Below are positions 9,922 to 18,284 of a stretch of DNA of 64,000 bases, one piece after another. The DNA comes from Synergistota bacterium. GTDB lineage: Bacteria; Synergistota; GBS-1. Each line of letters begins with the position of its first letter. Position 1 is the stretch's first letter. The translations under genes were made by a program, and so were the position numbers. Below the pieces are notes generated by a model, which was not told the origin of the DNA, ran no database searches, and was given only the letters and a program-made list of their open reading frames with translations. The DNA lies in assembly GCA_025060595.1 (NCBI GenBank), contig JANXBX010000004.1, positions 1-64,000 on the forward strand, given 5' to 3'.

Positions 9922-9936
9922 AACTACTCCTCCTCT

Positions 9937-10965
9937 CTACAACATTCTCTTAAGACGCGGATTAAATGCTCTTCCCGGTATTCTTCCTCTTTTCGCAAGA
10001 GGTTTACCCATTACTTCTTTAAGATCCATTGTCATATCTATATAAACTCCATGGACTATATAACTTCCAACACCAAAACCAGCTACAGGTGTCTCTCGTA
10101 AGGAAGCTATCCTTTCAGGTGTTAAGCCACCGGAAACAAATATTTTAACTTGGTTAAACCCTGCTTGGTCTAATCTTGCCCTAACCTCCCTAACAAGATC
10201 TGGAGTTACCCCCCCTCTTTCATCCGGAGTATCTAGTCTTATTCCCGTAAGCTTTTCCCTCAAAACTTGAGCCACTCTTATTGCTTCTTCAGCTTCATCT
10301 TTAAAGGTATCTACGAGAACGATCCTTGGCTCATCTTCAGGCATAATTTCGTCATAACTTTTAGCAAAAACGACTGTATCACCCGCTATTAAAATACCCG
10401 CATGAGGAATTGTCCCTTTAGGCTCCCTTCCTAAAAGCTTGGCTCCAAGAATACAACTTGCAGCATCAGCACCACCTATAAGCGCAGCTCTCTCCATTAC
10501 TGGGGCCACTGCTGGATGAACATGTCTTGCTCCAAAACAGAGCACCAATTTATCACCTGCTGCTTTTTTACACTCGCGAGCAGCAGAAGCCCAACCCGAA
10601 GCACTAGCAAGCATACCCAATATAGCTGTTTCCAAAGGCCCAAACTCACAATACGGTCCTTCTATTTGCATAACTACTTCTTTTTTTTCAAATTCCTCCC
10701 CTTCTTCTAGAGACCAAACTTTGATACCTTTCTTATCCTCCAAAAGCTTTAAAACTTCTTTCACTCCCACCAAAACTCCTGAACGCCTGGGGAATATATC
10801 CGCAACAACATTAACCGATTCGAGCCCAAGATGTTTCAATATTTCCAATGTTTTAATAAAGTAGATATCCGTAGTTAATCCTTCTTTAATCTCTTCATGA
10901 GTTGCAGAATGTAAGCGCTCCAAATTTATTTTCAATTCCCTAACTTCCTTAAGGCTACTTATCAT
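9937..10965 (-). CDS. pncB: Nicotinate phosphoribosyltransferase (short form)
   Basis: Makes nicotinate mononucleotide from nicotinate and PRPP for NAD salvage. The 342-residue length fits the short archaeal/thermophile-type branch rather than the roughly 400-490-residue PncB. Visible features are GLTTDIYFIKTLEIL near 28-42, the FGARHVHPAVAPVMERAALIGG phosphate/substrate region, GTIPHAGILIAGDTV, VLVDTFKDE, and the C-terminal phosphate-binding VSGGLTPERI then GFGVGSYIV. Quinolinate phosphoribosyltransferase is a distant relative but lacks the TDIYF start. The ATG has a GGGGG site upstream. Confidence 0.9.
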   Translation of the reverse strand: MISSLKEVRELKINLERLHSATHEEIKEGLTTDIYFIKTLEILKHLGLESVNVVADIFPRRSGVLVGVKEVLKLLEDKKGIKVWSLEEGEEFEKKEVVMQIEGPYCEFGPLETAILGMLASASGWASAARECKKAAGDKLVLCFGARHVHPAVAPVMERAALIGGADAASCILGAKLLGREPKGTIPHAGILIAGDTVVFAKSYDEIMPEDEPRIVLVDTFKDEAEEAIRVAQVLREKLTGIRLDTPDERGGVTPDLVREVRARLDQAGFNQVKIFVSGGLTPERIASLRETPVAGFGVGSYIVHGVYIDMTMDLKEVMGKPLAKRGRIPGRAFNPRLKRML

Positions 10966-10980
10966 GACAATCCCCCACTT

Positions 10981-11208
10981 TTACCTATAGAAAACCATTA
11001 AAAAAGAGGTAACCATAAAAATTATTCCTAAAATAGCGGTTAACTTCGTGAGAAAAGGAAGCTTCTTCCTCTGACCCCCGCTCATATCAGCCAAAGTTCC
11101 TCCTCCAAAGATACCAGAAAACCTAGAACTTTTTCTGCCCTGAAACATGATCACAGAAATCAATACTACTGCTATTAAAAGATGAGCTACAATAATTAGC
11201 AATTTCAT
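10981..11208 (-). CDS. secG: Preprotein translocase subunit SecG
   Basis: A 75-residue protein with two membrane segments (about 3-22 and 53-73) joined by the SecG loop FQGRKSSRFSGIFGGGTLAD. It assists SecYE-A protein export. Its length matches bacterial SecG. It lies 15 nt upstream of pncB and 12 nt downstream of a small membrane-protein gene. I see no translation-coupling overlap. Confidence 0.93.
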   Translation of the reverse strand: MKLLIIVAHLLIAVVLISVIMFQGRKSSRFSGIFGGGTLADMSGGQRKKLPFLTKLTAILGIIFMVTSFLMVFYR

Positions 11209-11220
11209 GATTTTCCCTCC

Positions 11221-11490
11221 TTAAAAGAGAAATTTAATTAAATCTATAAAAGCAGACAATCCCCACAAACATCCAACTATTGCTATAGCTATAGCCAAAA
11301 CCCGCCATACTATGGAAGTACCCTTTATAACAGAAGATCCTCTTTCTTCGCTCTCTTCTTTAAGAACATCAGCTTTATCCCAAAATATAAAAGCTAGTAC
11401 AGTAGCAACTAATATTATGCCTCCTCCTACCAGTAAAGCTAGAAACACTCTTCCCACATACATCCCCAAATCCCAAAATAGGAGCTTCAT
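11221..11490 (-). CDS. Small two-pass membrane protein, unknown
   Basis: An 89-residue protein with one hydrophobic segment at about 12-36 and another at about 60-88, separated by an acidic, charged loop (KADVLKEESEERGSS). I recognise no family. It sits tightly between the DUF115 gene (2 nt away) and secG (12 nt away), so it is most likely translated. A role in the envelope is all the sequence allows. Confidence 0.62.
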   Translation of the reverse strand: MKLLFWDLGMYVGRVFLALLVGGGIILVATVLAFIFWDKADVLKEESEERGSSVIKGTSIVWRVLAIAIAIVGCLWGLSAFIDLIKFLF

Positions 11491-11492
11491 AA

Positions 11493-13322
11493 CTATCCCT
11501 CCCTGAGCAACTTTATAGAAGTATCTATTGCCTCCTCATATTTTAATGCCATATTCTTCACTCCAGTAAAAAGAAAGACATAAGCTTCATATTCTCTAAC
11601 TAAAGAATTTTCGGGAGGCATTGTTCTACTTTTTTCAATCTCCCTATTAAAGGAAAGAAAATAAGGCAAAAACACATCCCCTAACCATGGATGTTCTTTC
11701 CACAAAAGCTTTAGTTCTCCCTCTGTATTTCTTACACCTTCAACTATTTTATCACAACATCTTTCTAGGAGAGATAGTTTTTCTTCACAAAAAGACTTTA
11801 TTTTCCTTACTTTTCCTTTGAGGGAATTAATCTCCTCCAAAATAACACTCTTAATCCTTTCATTCCTTCTAAACGGTGTCCACCTTTTTCTAATAACTGA
11901 TAAACTATCAAAGGTGTCTCTTAAAACCCTATTAGCAATGTCCACAAAGTTTACAATTTTTACCTCTTCTTTCAAGATTCCACCTTCTGTAGAGTTTACA
12001 AACAAACCTTTTGTCTTTCTAAAAAACTGGCCTAGCCAATCTCTATAAGCAACCATGTTCCTTGCTGTCCAAACCTCTCTACCCCAGAGATCTCTATCTT
12101 TGATCAAACCCTCACCTTCCGGATCCACTAAATTATTAGTAGTTTCATCAATCCATGTATAAGAAGCATATCTTCTAAAACCAGTATAAGCTAAATCCTG
12201 CCCAATCAATATTAAAGGATCACAACCAAATTCATAAGCAAGGCTTATAGCTACTGTAGACACAGAGCCCCAAACAGTAAGTCTTCCCACTTCTCCTAAA
12301 AGACCCTTAATCCATCTCATTATTTCTGAACCGAAGTCACATATAAAAATACCTCCTTTCCAAAAATCAAATATGAGGGAAGAAACTCGAAGATCAGCAA
12401 CTAAGAATATATTTTTTGTTTCCTCAGGATCAATAATTCTGAAATGATCAAAATTAGCTTCCTGAGGGTCACCAGCAACAACTATGTGTGGCCTGATATT
12501 CCTAACTATAAGAGGCCTTAATGCTGTGTCTACAGCTATTAATAAGGCCTTATCCCGAACCTCCTTTAAGTAATCAATATTCTTATCTAGGGAAGGACCA
12601 GCACAAACTATTACAGCTGGTTTCCCACTAAACGCTCTAAAAAGATTCTTTACAGGAGAACTTAAAAGTAGGTACTTAAGATTCAGCAAAGTGTTTTTCT
12701 GATCTCTAAAGCTAAACTGTAAGGCAGTTATCAAGTTCACAAGGGATATCCTAATAGATTCTGAAAGCTCCCTTTCTAACTCTGAAAAATAGTTAAAAAG
12801 CAACCTATAGTACACAGGATGCTTTAAAAACTCTATTGCTTTTAACTCAGAGGGATTTAAACTCTTCATTATGGCTTCAACAGCAACTGAAGGGGAAAAG
12901 CCCACTATTAAATTCAGATTAGGAAAAGATAAAATTTCACTCCAGTCAATAACTTCCAAAACTTTTCTAAAGAGAGATATATCAGGTTCAACAGCATAAA
13001 CCTTAACATTCTCAGGAACTTTCTTAAGAATTGGTATTAACTGATAACCACATCCTAATCCTAAAACCACTACATGAGAAACACCAACCCAATTGATCTT
13101 AGAAGCTACCTCTTCTACTTCAGCCAATGGATCGTAAGCACTATGAAGAAGATACCTTTTACCATCCTTTCCTAAAACTTGAGCAACAAGTTTTCCTGTC
13201 TTTGATAGAATAAAAGAAACATATGGTGCCTCAGGCACTTTTTTTAATCTACTATAAAGCTCTCTGTCCTTATGCTTAAGAAGCTGAAGGTTCTTCGAAA
13301 AAAAATCCATCCTAACTCTCAA
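11493..13322 (-). CDS. DUF115 / MptE-like (motility-associated factor, Maf) glycosyltransferase-type protein
   Basis: A 609-residue cytoplasmic protein. The N-terminal ~200 residues include a Rossmann-like VVVLGLGCGYQL motif. The central DUF115 domain (about 235-420) has AVIVCAGPSLDKNIDYL, LIAVDTALRPL, HIVVAGDPQEAN, VWGSVSTVAISLAYEFGCDPLILIGQDLAYTG. A helical C-terminal tail follows. This architecture matches the Maf family, which adds nonulosonic sugars to flagellin in Campylobacter, Helicobacter and Aeromonas. No flagellin is in the window, so the target is unknown. The adjacent genes encode an unknown coiled-coil protein and a degenerate HD-GYP protein, which suggests a motility or surface context. 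Confidence 0.83.
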   Translation of the reverse strand: MRVRMDFFSKNLQLLKHKDRELYSRLKKVPEAPYVSFILSKTGKLVAQVLGKDGKRYLLHSAYDPLAEVEEVASKINWVGVSHVVVLGLGCGYQLIPILKKVPENVKVYAVEPDISLFRKVLEVIDWSEILSFPNLNLIVGFSPSVAVEAIMKSLNPSELKAIEFLKHPVYYRLLFNYFSELERELSESIRISLVNLITALQFSFRDQKNTLLNLKYLLLSSPVKNLFRAFSGKPAVIVCAGPSLDKNIDYLKEVRDKALLIAVDTALRPLIVRNIRPHIVVAGDPQEANFDHFRIIDPEETKNIFLVADLRVSSLIFDFWKGGIFICDFGSEIMRWIKGLLGEVGRLTVWGSVSTVAISLAYEFGCDPLILIGQDLAYTGFRRYASYTWIDETTNNLVDPEGEGLIKDRDLWGREVWTARNMVAYRDWLGQFFRKTKGLFVNSTEGGILKEEVKIVNFVDIANRVLRDTFDSLSVIRKRWTPFRRNERIKSVILEEINSLKGKVRKIKSFCEEKLSLLERCCDKIVEGVRNTEGELKLLWKEHPWLGDVFLPYFLSFNREIEKSRTMPPENSLVREYEAYVFLFTGVKNMALKYEEAIDTSIKLLREG

Positions 13323-13328
13323 TTAAAA

Positions 13329-13865
13329 TTAAACCATAAAGTTTAAAAATATGGCTCCCATAAAAGGGACCCCTAGTTTTGTATCTAATAACGCTATAAG
13401 TCTTTCAATTTCTTTTATCCTTCTTTCTAAGTTTCTTATCTTAAACTCTTTTTGATCTAAATCGAGGGATGTATCCCTCCTTATCGCCTTTTTTCTTTGT
13501 TCTAAAAGCTCTTTTTTTCTCTCCAAACTAAATTTCATTCTCTCTCTATTCACATCTGGATCCTCAATCCTTTCTAGAACTATTCTGCCCCCGCTTTTTT
13601 TATAAATAACTCTAACCTCAGACTTACCAGCTCTCGCAGCCAAAAATGACCCCTCAAAAGCAAGGTCAAGAGAAACGTTTTTGTATATCACAACCCCTTC
13701 TCTCTGAGCTGCTTCTGCCTCAAATCGACGAATATTAGCAACTTCATGAGAAGAAACACGCAAAATACTCTCACTCGCTCTAGCAGGAATTGCTAATCCC
13801 ATTTCTCCTGGGTCAAGTCTGTAATAAAGTATGGGATTCTCTATAAAAGAGTCTATTCTCAGCAT
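13329..13865 (-). CDS. Unknown protein with C-terminal coiled coil
   Basis: A 178-residue protein I do not recognise. Residues 1-95 are mixed alpha/beta (DPGEMGLAIPARAS, SHEVANIRRFEAEAA, VSLDLAFEGSF). Residues about 105-165 are a strongly charged heptad-like coiled coil rich in Lys, Arg and Glu, followed by a hydrophobic tail (VPFMGAIFLNFMV) that could be a short membrane or hydrophobic anchor. There is no signal peptide. It lies 6 nt from the DUF115 gene and 4 nt from the HD-GYP gene, so its job is probably tied to theirs. Confidence 0.6.
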   Translation of the reverse strand: MLRIDSFIENPILYYRLDPGEMGLAIPARASESILRVSSHEVANIRRFEAEAAQREGVVIYKNVSLDLAFEGSFLAARAGKSEVRVIYKKSGGRIVLERIEDPDVNRERMKFSLERKKELLEQRKKAIRRDTSLDLDQKEFKIRNLERRIKEIERLIALLDTKLGVPFMGAIFLNFMV

Positions 13866-13869
13866 TCTT

Positions 13870-14982
13870 TCACTCCTCTAACATAAGCTCCTGTTCCAAA
13901 TTTAAATCGTACTTACTTTCATCCAAAACCTCAGCTATAAAATATCTATGTGCTGATTCCTCAGCCAGGTTTAGCCTAATAACCTTTTCAAGAGGCTTCC
14001 CATATTTATCGAAAATTATGTTTACCTTAGGTCTAAAGGGGTTATGCGTTGAAGCCGCAATCCTACCTATTTCACCTGTGTTAAGCCTGACCAAACTTCC
14101 CAAAGGATATATAACCATCACCCTCATCAGCGCTTCTACCACCTTTGGATCAAAAGCCTCTTTAGTATTAGAGAGTATGTACTTCATGGCCTCAAAAGGA
14201 GAAAGCCTTCTATCGCTAGAGAGAGGAGAAGTTAGTCTTTCAAAGAGCTCAGCTACAGCAACTATCATAGCCTCTCTTGATATTTCTTCTCCCTTAAGAC
14301 CATAAGGAAAGCCACTACCATCTTTCTTCTCATGATGTTGTAATATTATGTTGCCAATTACGGGATGAAATCCTGGTACAAGGCTTTTAACTACTTTAAA
14401 ACCAATATCAGGATGTTTAATATCAGCTTCATTGAATTTCCCATCAGTTTCGTAGTATAATTTAACGAGACCTATATCATGAAGCAGAGCACCTACCCCT
14501 ATAAGTTCAAGTTCCTCTTTGGTATAACCTAGATAGCTCGCTATTGCTAAGGAAATCGTCATAGAGTTAACAGCGTGGGGAAATAGATGCTCATCTTTCC
14601 CTTTAAGGTATGTCGAAATTATTAACAATACATCCCTATTTATGGAAAGATTTTCCACCGCATCTATGACAAGTCTCCCAATTTCCTCCCTTTTGACTTC
14701 AACATTACGGGAGAAACGTTCCCAAATATTTTTAGAATATTCAACAGCATTACGATGAGCTTCCCTAAAAACTCTAACTAATATCCTTTCCTGTTCTAAT
14801 TCTCTCTCAACTTCATCATATCCTTCAACAAAGACTTCCACTACTTTCCATTCACAAAGCTTATCTATATCTTCAGCGCTTAGTACCTTACCTGCCTCTA
14901 ACAGTATCTCTCCACTACTCAAATAAACTGGCCAGGCGAGTTTATCACCAGGCTTAAGCTCATCTACATATACCCTCTTCAT
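13870..14982 (-). CDS. HD-GYP domain protein, probably degenerate
   Basis: A 370-residue protein. The N-terminal ~110 residues resemble the domain that often precedes HD-GYP in single-gene sensors (PGDKLAWPVYLSSGEILLEAG). The HD-GYP fold covers about 125-300: H136, H168-D169, H190, H216-H217, DGSGFP at 221-226. Active enzymes of the family hydrolyse cyclic di-GMP. Here HDIGK is HDIGL (Leu172), GYP is GFP, and the late metal Asp (AD in the usual aDxfD) is Glu245. It may be a c-di-GMP receptor or a weak enzyme. No receiver, PAS or membrane segment is seen. It overlaps the zinc-ribbon gene by 4 nt. Confidence 0.82.
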   Translation of the reverse strand: MKRVYVDELKPGDKLAWPVYLSSGEILLEAGKVLSAEDIDKLCEWKVVEVFVEGYDEVERELEQERILVRVFREAHRNAVEYSKNIWERFSRNVEVKREEIGRLVIDAVENLSINRDVLLIISTYLKGKDEHLFPHAVNSMTISLAIASYLGYTKEELELIGVGALLHDIGLVKLYYETDGKFNEADIKHPDIGFKVVKSLVPGFHPVIGNIILQHHEKKDGSGFPYGLKGEEISREAMIVAVAELFERLTSPLSSDRRLSPFEAMKYILSNTKEAFDPKVVEALMRVMVIYPLGSLVRLNTGEIGRIAASTHNPFRPKVNIIFDKYGKPLEKVIRLNLAEESAHRYFIAEVLDESKYDLNLEQELMLEE

Positions 14983-15239
14983 TTCTTCCCTTCCTTCCCC
15001 CCATATAAATCCTCAATAAGCTTAACTTTTATATTTTCTTCTCGAAGTTTCTCTATAGATTCTTTTATTACATCCTCCTTTTCTTCTTTCTTTTTTAGCT
15101 CCTCAAGAACAATCAACTTCTTTAGACAATCCCAACATAGAGCTTTACCCATCTTTTGAGTAGTGTATTCCCTTTCAAGCTCACTTATAACTTTTTTAAG
15201 ACACTCTTGACAAAAGAATATCCCCTCTTTCAAAGCCAA
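14979..15239 (-). CDS. Small zinc-ribbon-like protein
   Basis: An 86-residue protein with two CxxC knuckles (C10-x2-C13 and C35-x2-C38) that probably hold one zinc. A highly charged Lys/Glu helix follows (about 44-86). The family is not recognised; such knuckles often serve nucleic-acid or protein contacts. Its stop overlaps the start of the HD-GYP gene by 4 nt, implying translational coupling, and it sits 11 nt after the racemase gene. Confidence 0.65.
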   Translation of the reverse strand: MALKEGIFFCQECLKKVISELEREYTTQKMGKALCWDCLKKLIVLEELKKKEEKEDVIKESIEKLREENIKVKLIEDLYGGKEGKK

Positions 15240-15250
15240 CCCTCCTAAAA

Positions 15251-15961
15251 TTAACTTGCGATACTCACTACTTTCTTAGCCAAAGCCAAAGTGGCATCAA
15301 TCATTAAAACTTCTTTATGACAAGTTCTATCAAAAAGAACAGGTAGTTCAGTGCAACCTAGAATTATAGCTTTAACTCCAAGAGCTTGAAGTTCTCCCAG
15401 TGGTGCTTTTATCCACTCCCTTGCTTCTGCAATTCTACCAGCTTTAACTCCTTCGTATATACACTTCATTACAAGCTTTTGCCTCTCATCAGAGGGAACA
15501 ACAGGCGTGAAACCTTCTTTCTTTAAACTTTCATGGTATATTCCAGCTCTAATAGTCCCATCTGTGGCAAGAATTCCAACCCTAGCTGGTGGAGACACCC
15601 TTTCCTTAAGCTCTTCCAAAGCAGCATCAATTATACTTATAAAAGGAAGACCTGTTTCCTTTTCCAGCCGCTTCAGAAAATAGTGAGCTGTATTGCAAGG
15701 CATGATAATAAAGTCAACCCCGGCTCTTTTCAAATTAAGCGCTGTTTCTAGCAAGGCGGGGAAGGGGTCTTCTCCCTTCCCCAAAATATATGCAGTTCTA
15801 TCAGGAATCTTAGGATTAGAGTCTATTATAACACGTATATGATCCTGATCTTTCAGAGCGGGTGTCAACCTTATTATTTTTAGAAATAGATCTGCCGTTG
15901 CTTCCGGACCCATTCCTCCAAGTATTCCTACAATCTTACTCCTATTTCCACCTTGATTCAT
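15251..15961 (-). CDS. Aspartate/glutamate racemase family protein
   Basis: A cofactor-independent racemase of about 236 residues. It has both catalytic cysteines in their motifs, MPCNTAHYF (about 82-90) and [11 protein letters not shown] (about 198-208), plus the N-terminal [15 protein letters not shown] typical of the aspartate racemase branch (RacD/YgeA) rather than MurI. It would interconvert L- and D-aspartate or a related acidic amino acid. It overlaps the dicarboxylate/amino-acid symporter gene by about 20 nt, so substrate uptake and racemisation are coupled. The chosen start is the ATG after a GGGAG site; a TTG one codon earlier is also possible. Confidence 0.9.
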   Translation of the reverse strand: MNQGGNRSKIVGILGGMGPEATADLFLKIIRLTPALKDQDHIRVIIDSNPKIPDRTAYILGKGEDPFPALLETALNLKRAGVDFIIMPCNTAHYFLKRLEKETGLPFISIIDAALEELKERVSPPARVGILATDGTIRAGIYHESLKKEGFTPVVPSDERQKLVMKCIYEGVKAGRIAEAREWIKAPLGELQALGVKAIILGCTELPVLFDRTCHKEVLMIDATLALAKKVVSIAS

Positions 15962-17201
15962 CAAGCTCCCTCTCAGATTTACTCACAATAACCGTTCCTA
16001 CAAGATCTCCTGTAACATTGACCATTGTCCTACCCATATCAAGTATTGCATCTATACCAAGTATCATAGCATAAGCCATAGCCGCAGGACTACCTTCTGT
16101 AAGTTTTATTCCTATAGAATCTAAAACCATTAAAAGCATTATAGCACCAGCTCCAGGAACTCCTGCAGTTCCTATAGAAGCTAAGACAGCAGTTAATACC
16201 ACCACAAGCTGCTGTGAAAAACCAAGGGGCATCCCTATAGCATTTGCGACAAATAAAGCACATACTCCTTGATAAAGAGCAGTTCCATCCATGTTAATTG
16301 TAGCACCTAAAGGAAGAGTAAAAGAGTAAATCCCTAAAGGAAGCCCCATCTCCTCGTGAGCAACTCTCATTGTTACAGGAAGAGTTCCGCTGCTACTCCT
16401 GGTAACAAAAGCTGTAAGCATAGCATCTTTAGCCTTAACCAAAAACTTTAAGAAGCTTACCCCGAAAGACTTCAAAAACCCTCCGTATATTAATAATATG
16501 TGAATCAGAAGCCCTAAGTAAACTGTGATGATAACTGTAAGAAGAGGTCCAGCAGCTTTAGCTCCCTGCCTTCCAAACACAATACCAACGAGAACAAAAA
16601 CCCCAATAGGAGCATATTGAAGAATTCCACCTACTATTTTATATATAGCATTAGCGAGAGCATCAAAAATTTTGATAGTTAGTTCAGCAGAGCTTCTTAT
16701 CCCCTCTTGTTTGCTTTCTTTAAGCACTGAAAGCGCTATACCTAGAACAATACCGAAAAATATGGTTGGTAAAACTTGACCTTTAGCAAGAGCTTCAAAT
16801 GGATTGGTTGGAATAATACCAAGAAGAACTTCTACTAAAGGAGGTGGTTGTAAGGTAACACCTTTACCTGTCACACCAGCAAGATTAAGTCCTAACCCCG
16901 GTCTAAATATAGCAGAAACAACTAAACCAATTGCAACCGCAACAGCCGATGTGAAAAGATAATAAAGCATTATTTTAACTCCAACCTTACCTAATCGCGC
17001 AGGCTCAATGCTTGCAGCACCAACAATTAGAGAAAATAAAATAACAGGCATAACTATCATTCTTAAAAGGTTCATAAATATATCTCCTAAGGGCTTTAAA
17101 ACCTCAATCTTAGGTCCTATTATAAGGCCAAATATTACACCAAGGATTAAACCAATCAGTATTTTGGTGAGTACACTAATCTCCAGGTAACGCCTCCACA
17201 T
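15942..17201 (-). CDS. Dicarboxylate/amino acid:cation symporter (DAACS, GltP/DctA type)
   Basis: A 419-residue transporter of the Glt family, with about eight membrane helices and two re-entrant hairpins. HP1 carries the serine-rich [12 protein letters not shown] (about 268-280) and TM7 carries [11 protein letters not shown] (about 305-315). HP2 is glycine/alanine-rich ([16 protein letters not shown]). TM8 carries [16 protein letters not shown] with the substrate-binding Asp, Arg and Asn. It takes up aspartate, glutamate or C4-dicarboxylates with Na+ or H+. It is the first gene after a strong promoter and a terminator, and is coupled to the racemase gene. Confidence 0.94.
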   Translation of the reverse strand: MWRRYLEISVLTKILIGLILGVIFGLIIGPKIEVLKPLGDIFMNLLRMIVMPVILFSLIVGAASIEPARLGKVGVKIMLYYLFTSAVAVAIGLVVSAIFRPGLGLNLAGVTGKGVTLQPPPLVEVLLGIIPTNPFEALAKGQVLPTIFFGIVLGIALSVLKESKQEGIRSSAELTIKIFDALANAIYKIVGGILQYAPIGVFVLVGIVFGRQGAKAAGPLLTVIITVYLGLLIHILLIYGGFLKSFGVSFLKFLVKAKDAMLTAFVTRSSSGTLPVTMRVAHEEMGLPLGIYSFTLPLGATINMDGTALYQGVCALFVANAIGMPLGFSQQLVVVLTAVLASIGTAGVPGAGAIMLLMVLDSIGIKLTEGSPAAMAYAMILGIDAILDMGRTMVNVTGDLVGTVIVSKSERELDESRWK

Positions 17202-17240
17202 AGCGTATCACCTCCTATATTAAAGGACACCTTAAATAAA

Positions 17241-17269
17241 ATTATAATCCTTTTAAGAAAATAAAACAA
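17241..17269 (-). promoter_or_regulatory. Sigma-70-type promoter for the symporter-racemase unit
   Basis: On the minus strand TTGTTT (17264-17269) is followed by a 17-nt spacer and a perfect TATAAT (17241-17246). It sits about 40 nt before the symporter ATG, right after the hairpin terminator of the upstream gene. A GGAGGTG ribosome site lies between it and the ATG. Confidence 0.75.
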
Positions 17270-17277
17270 GATAAATT

Positions 17278-17309
17278 AAAAGGACCCCATCAGTTGATGG
17301 GATCCTTTT
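17278..17309 (-). terminator. Intrinsic terminator after the calcium-motif protein gene
   Basis: A 14-position stem with one mismatch (AAAAGGA.CCCATC against GATGGG.TCCTTTT) and a 4-nt loop, followed on the minus strand by TTTTAATTTAT. It begins 4 nt past the stop of the 301-residue gene. The symmetric A/T arms would also let it work in the other direction. Confidence 0.85.
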
Positions 17310-17312
17310 AAA

Positions 17313-18218
17313 TCACCTAAGGTAACTTAAAATTACATCACCAACTTTAAACTTTTCTTTGTTTAAAGCAGTTCTATAAGAAGAAATGGCTATAATTTTG
17401 TCAGTTTCATTTAACTTTATATCGGTATAATTATAAAGAAGATCAATTTCTATCACTCCTGCTTCGAATAAAGAACGATTTTCATACGTTTCTACCTTTT
17501 TATTCTTATTTAAATCCTGAAATATATAAAGGGAGCTATAAACAGGATCTTTCATCGTTATCTTATTATCTTTATCAATATCAAAAGCTTTCAGCATTTC
17601 AAAGCCATTTTTAAAGCCAAAATTATCTCCTACGAGTTCCCAACCATTATCTAGAAACTTATTCATATTAAGATCTAAGAATAAAAAAGCATCATCTCCC
17701 TCAACAAAGCTAACCTTCTCTTTAAAGCCGTCTCCATCTATATCAAAATATACAGGGTTCTCAAGACCACTTAATCTTATCCCATCTCCATGTATATCCA
17801 GAACTATAGGATCCATCCTCTTAGGTTTGGCCAGATTACTATTAAACCCAACTGCAATTTCCAATACTAATCTTGTAGAAATAACATTCCCTTCCTCGTC
17901 CCCTAGCTCCTCTGCCACAACTATCCTAAGATCAATCTCAAAGAAAAGATCTACCCCTTCACGATTTCGCCGCATTGACATTTGCTTCTCCAATTTCAAA
18001 GAACTCTCAACTACATTAAGAAAATGCTCAACCACATCAGGATCAATTTGCCTAAGAAAGGAAACAACTATAAGGAAATTTTTCCCTAAAGTCGCATCCT
18101 TACCTTTCAAAGCTTCATAAATAACACTTATTCTGTCCTTTTGAGAAAATCCTTCAAATGATAAACTTACCTCATACCTTGAAAAACTCCTTAAAGTCAA
18201 ATAGTTAACAGCATCCAT
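17313..18218 (-). CDS. Orphan protein with tandem calcium-loop (EF-hand/dockerin-like) motifs
   Basis: A 301-residue protein with no signal peptide or membrane segment. The N-terminal ~130 residues match nothing I know. Residues about 136-245 carry five Asp/Asn-rich loops: DIHGDGIRL, DIDGDGFKE, DLNMNKFLD, DIDKDNKIT and DLNKNKKVE. They are spaced as in the calcium-loop domain found in RTX-type and other secreted proteins of many bacteria. It is probably a Ca2+-binding module; whether it is exported without a signal (type I-like) or acts inside the cell is open. It has a good AAGGAGG site, lies 66 nt downstream of proS, and is closed by a terminator. Confidence 0.65.
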   Translation of the reverse strand: MDAVNYLTLRSFSRYEVSLSFEGFSQKDRISVIYEALKGKDATLGKNFLIVVSFLRQIDPDVVEHFLNVVESSLKLEKQMSMRRNREGVDLFFEIDLRIVVAEELGDEEGNVISTRLVLEIAVGFNSNLAKPKRMDPIVLDIHGDGIRLSGLENPVYFDIDGDGFKEKVSFVEGDDAFLFLDLNMNKFLDNGWELVGDNFGFKNGFEMLKAFDIDKDNKITMKDPVYSSLYIFQDLNKNKKVETYENRSLFEAGVIEIDLLYNYTDIKLNETDKIIAISSYRTALNKEKFKVGDVILSYLR

Positions 18219-18284
18219 GCCGTTTTCCCCCTCCTTGGGAAGAATCTATAAGTTACTTATCTATCGGCAAAGGAGAAAAGAAAG

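Noticed and set aside
13329-13865. 178-residue protein as an SprA-type putative metalloprotease, from the SHEVANIRRFEAEA stretch
   Set aside because: The HExAH zinc motif of that family is absent and the C-terminal half is a coiled coil.
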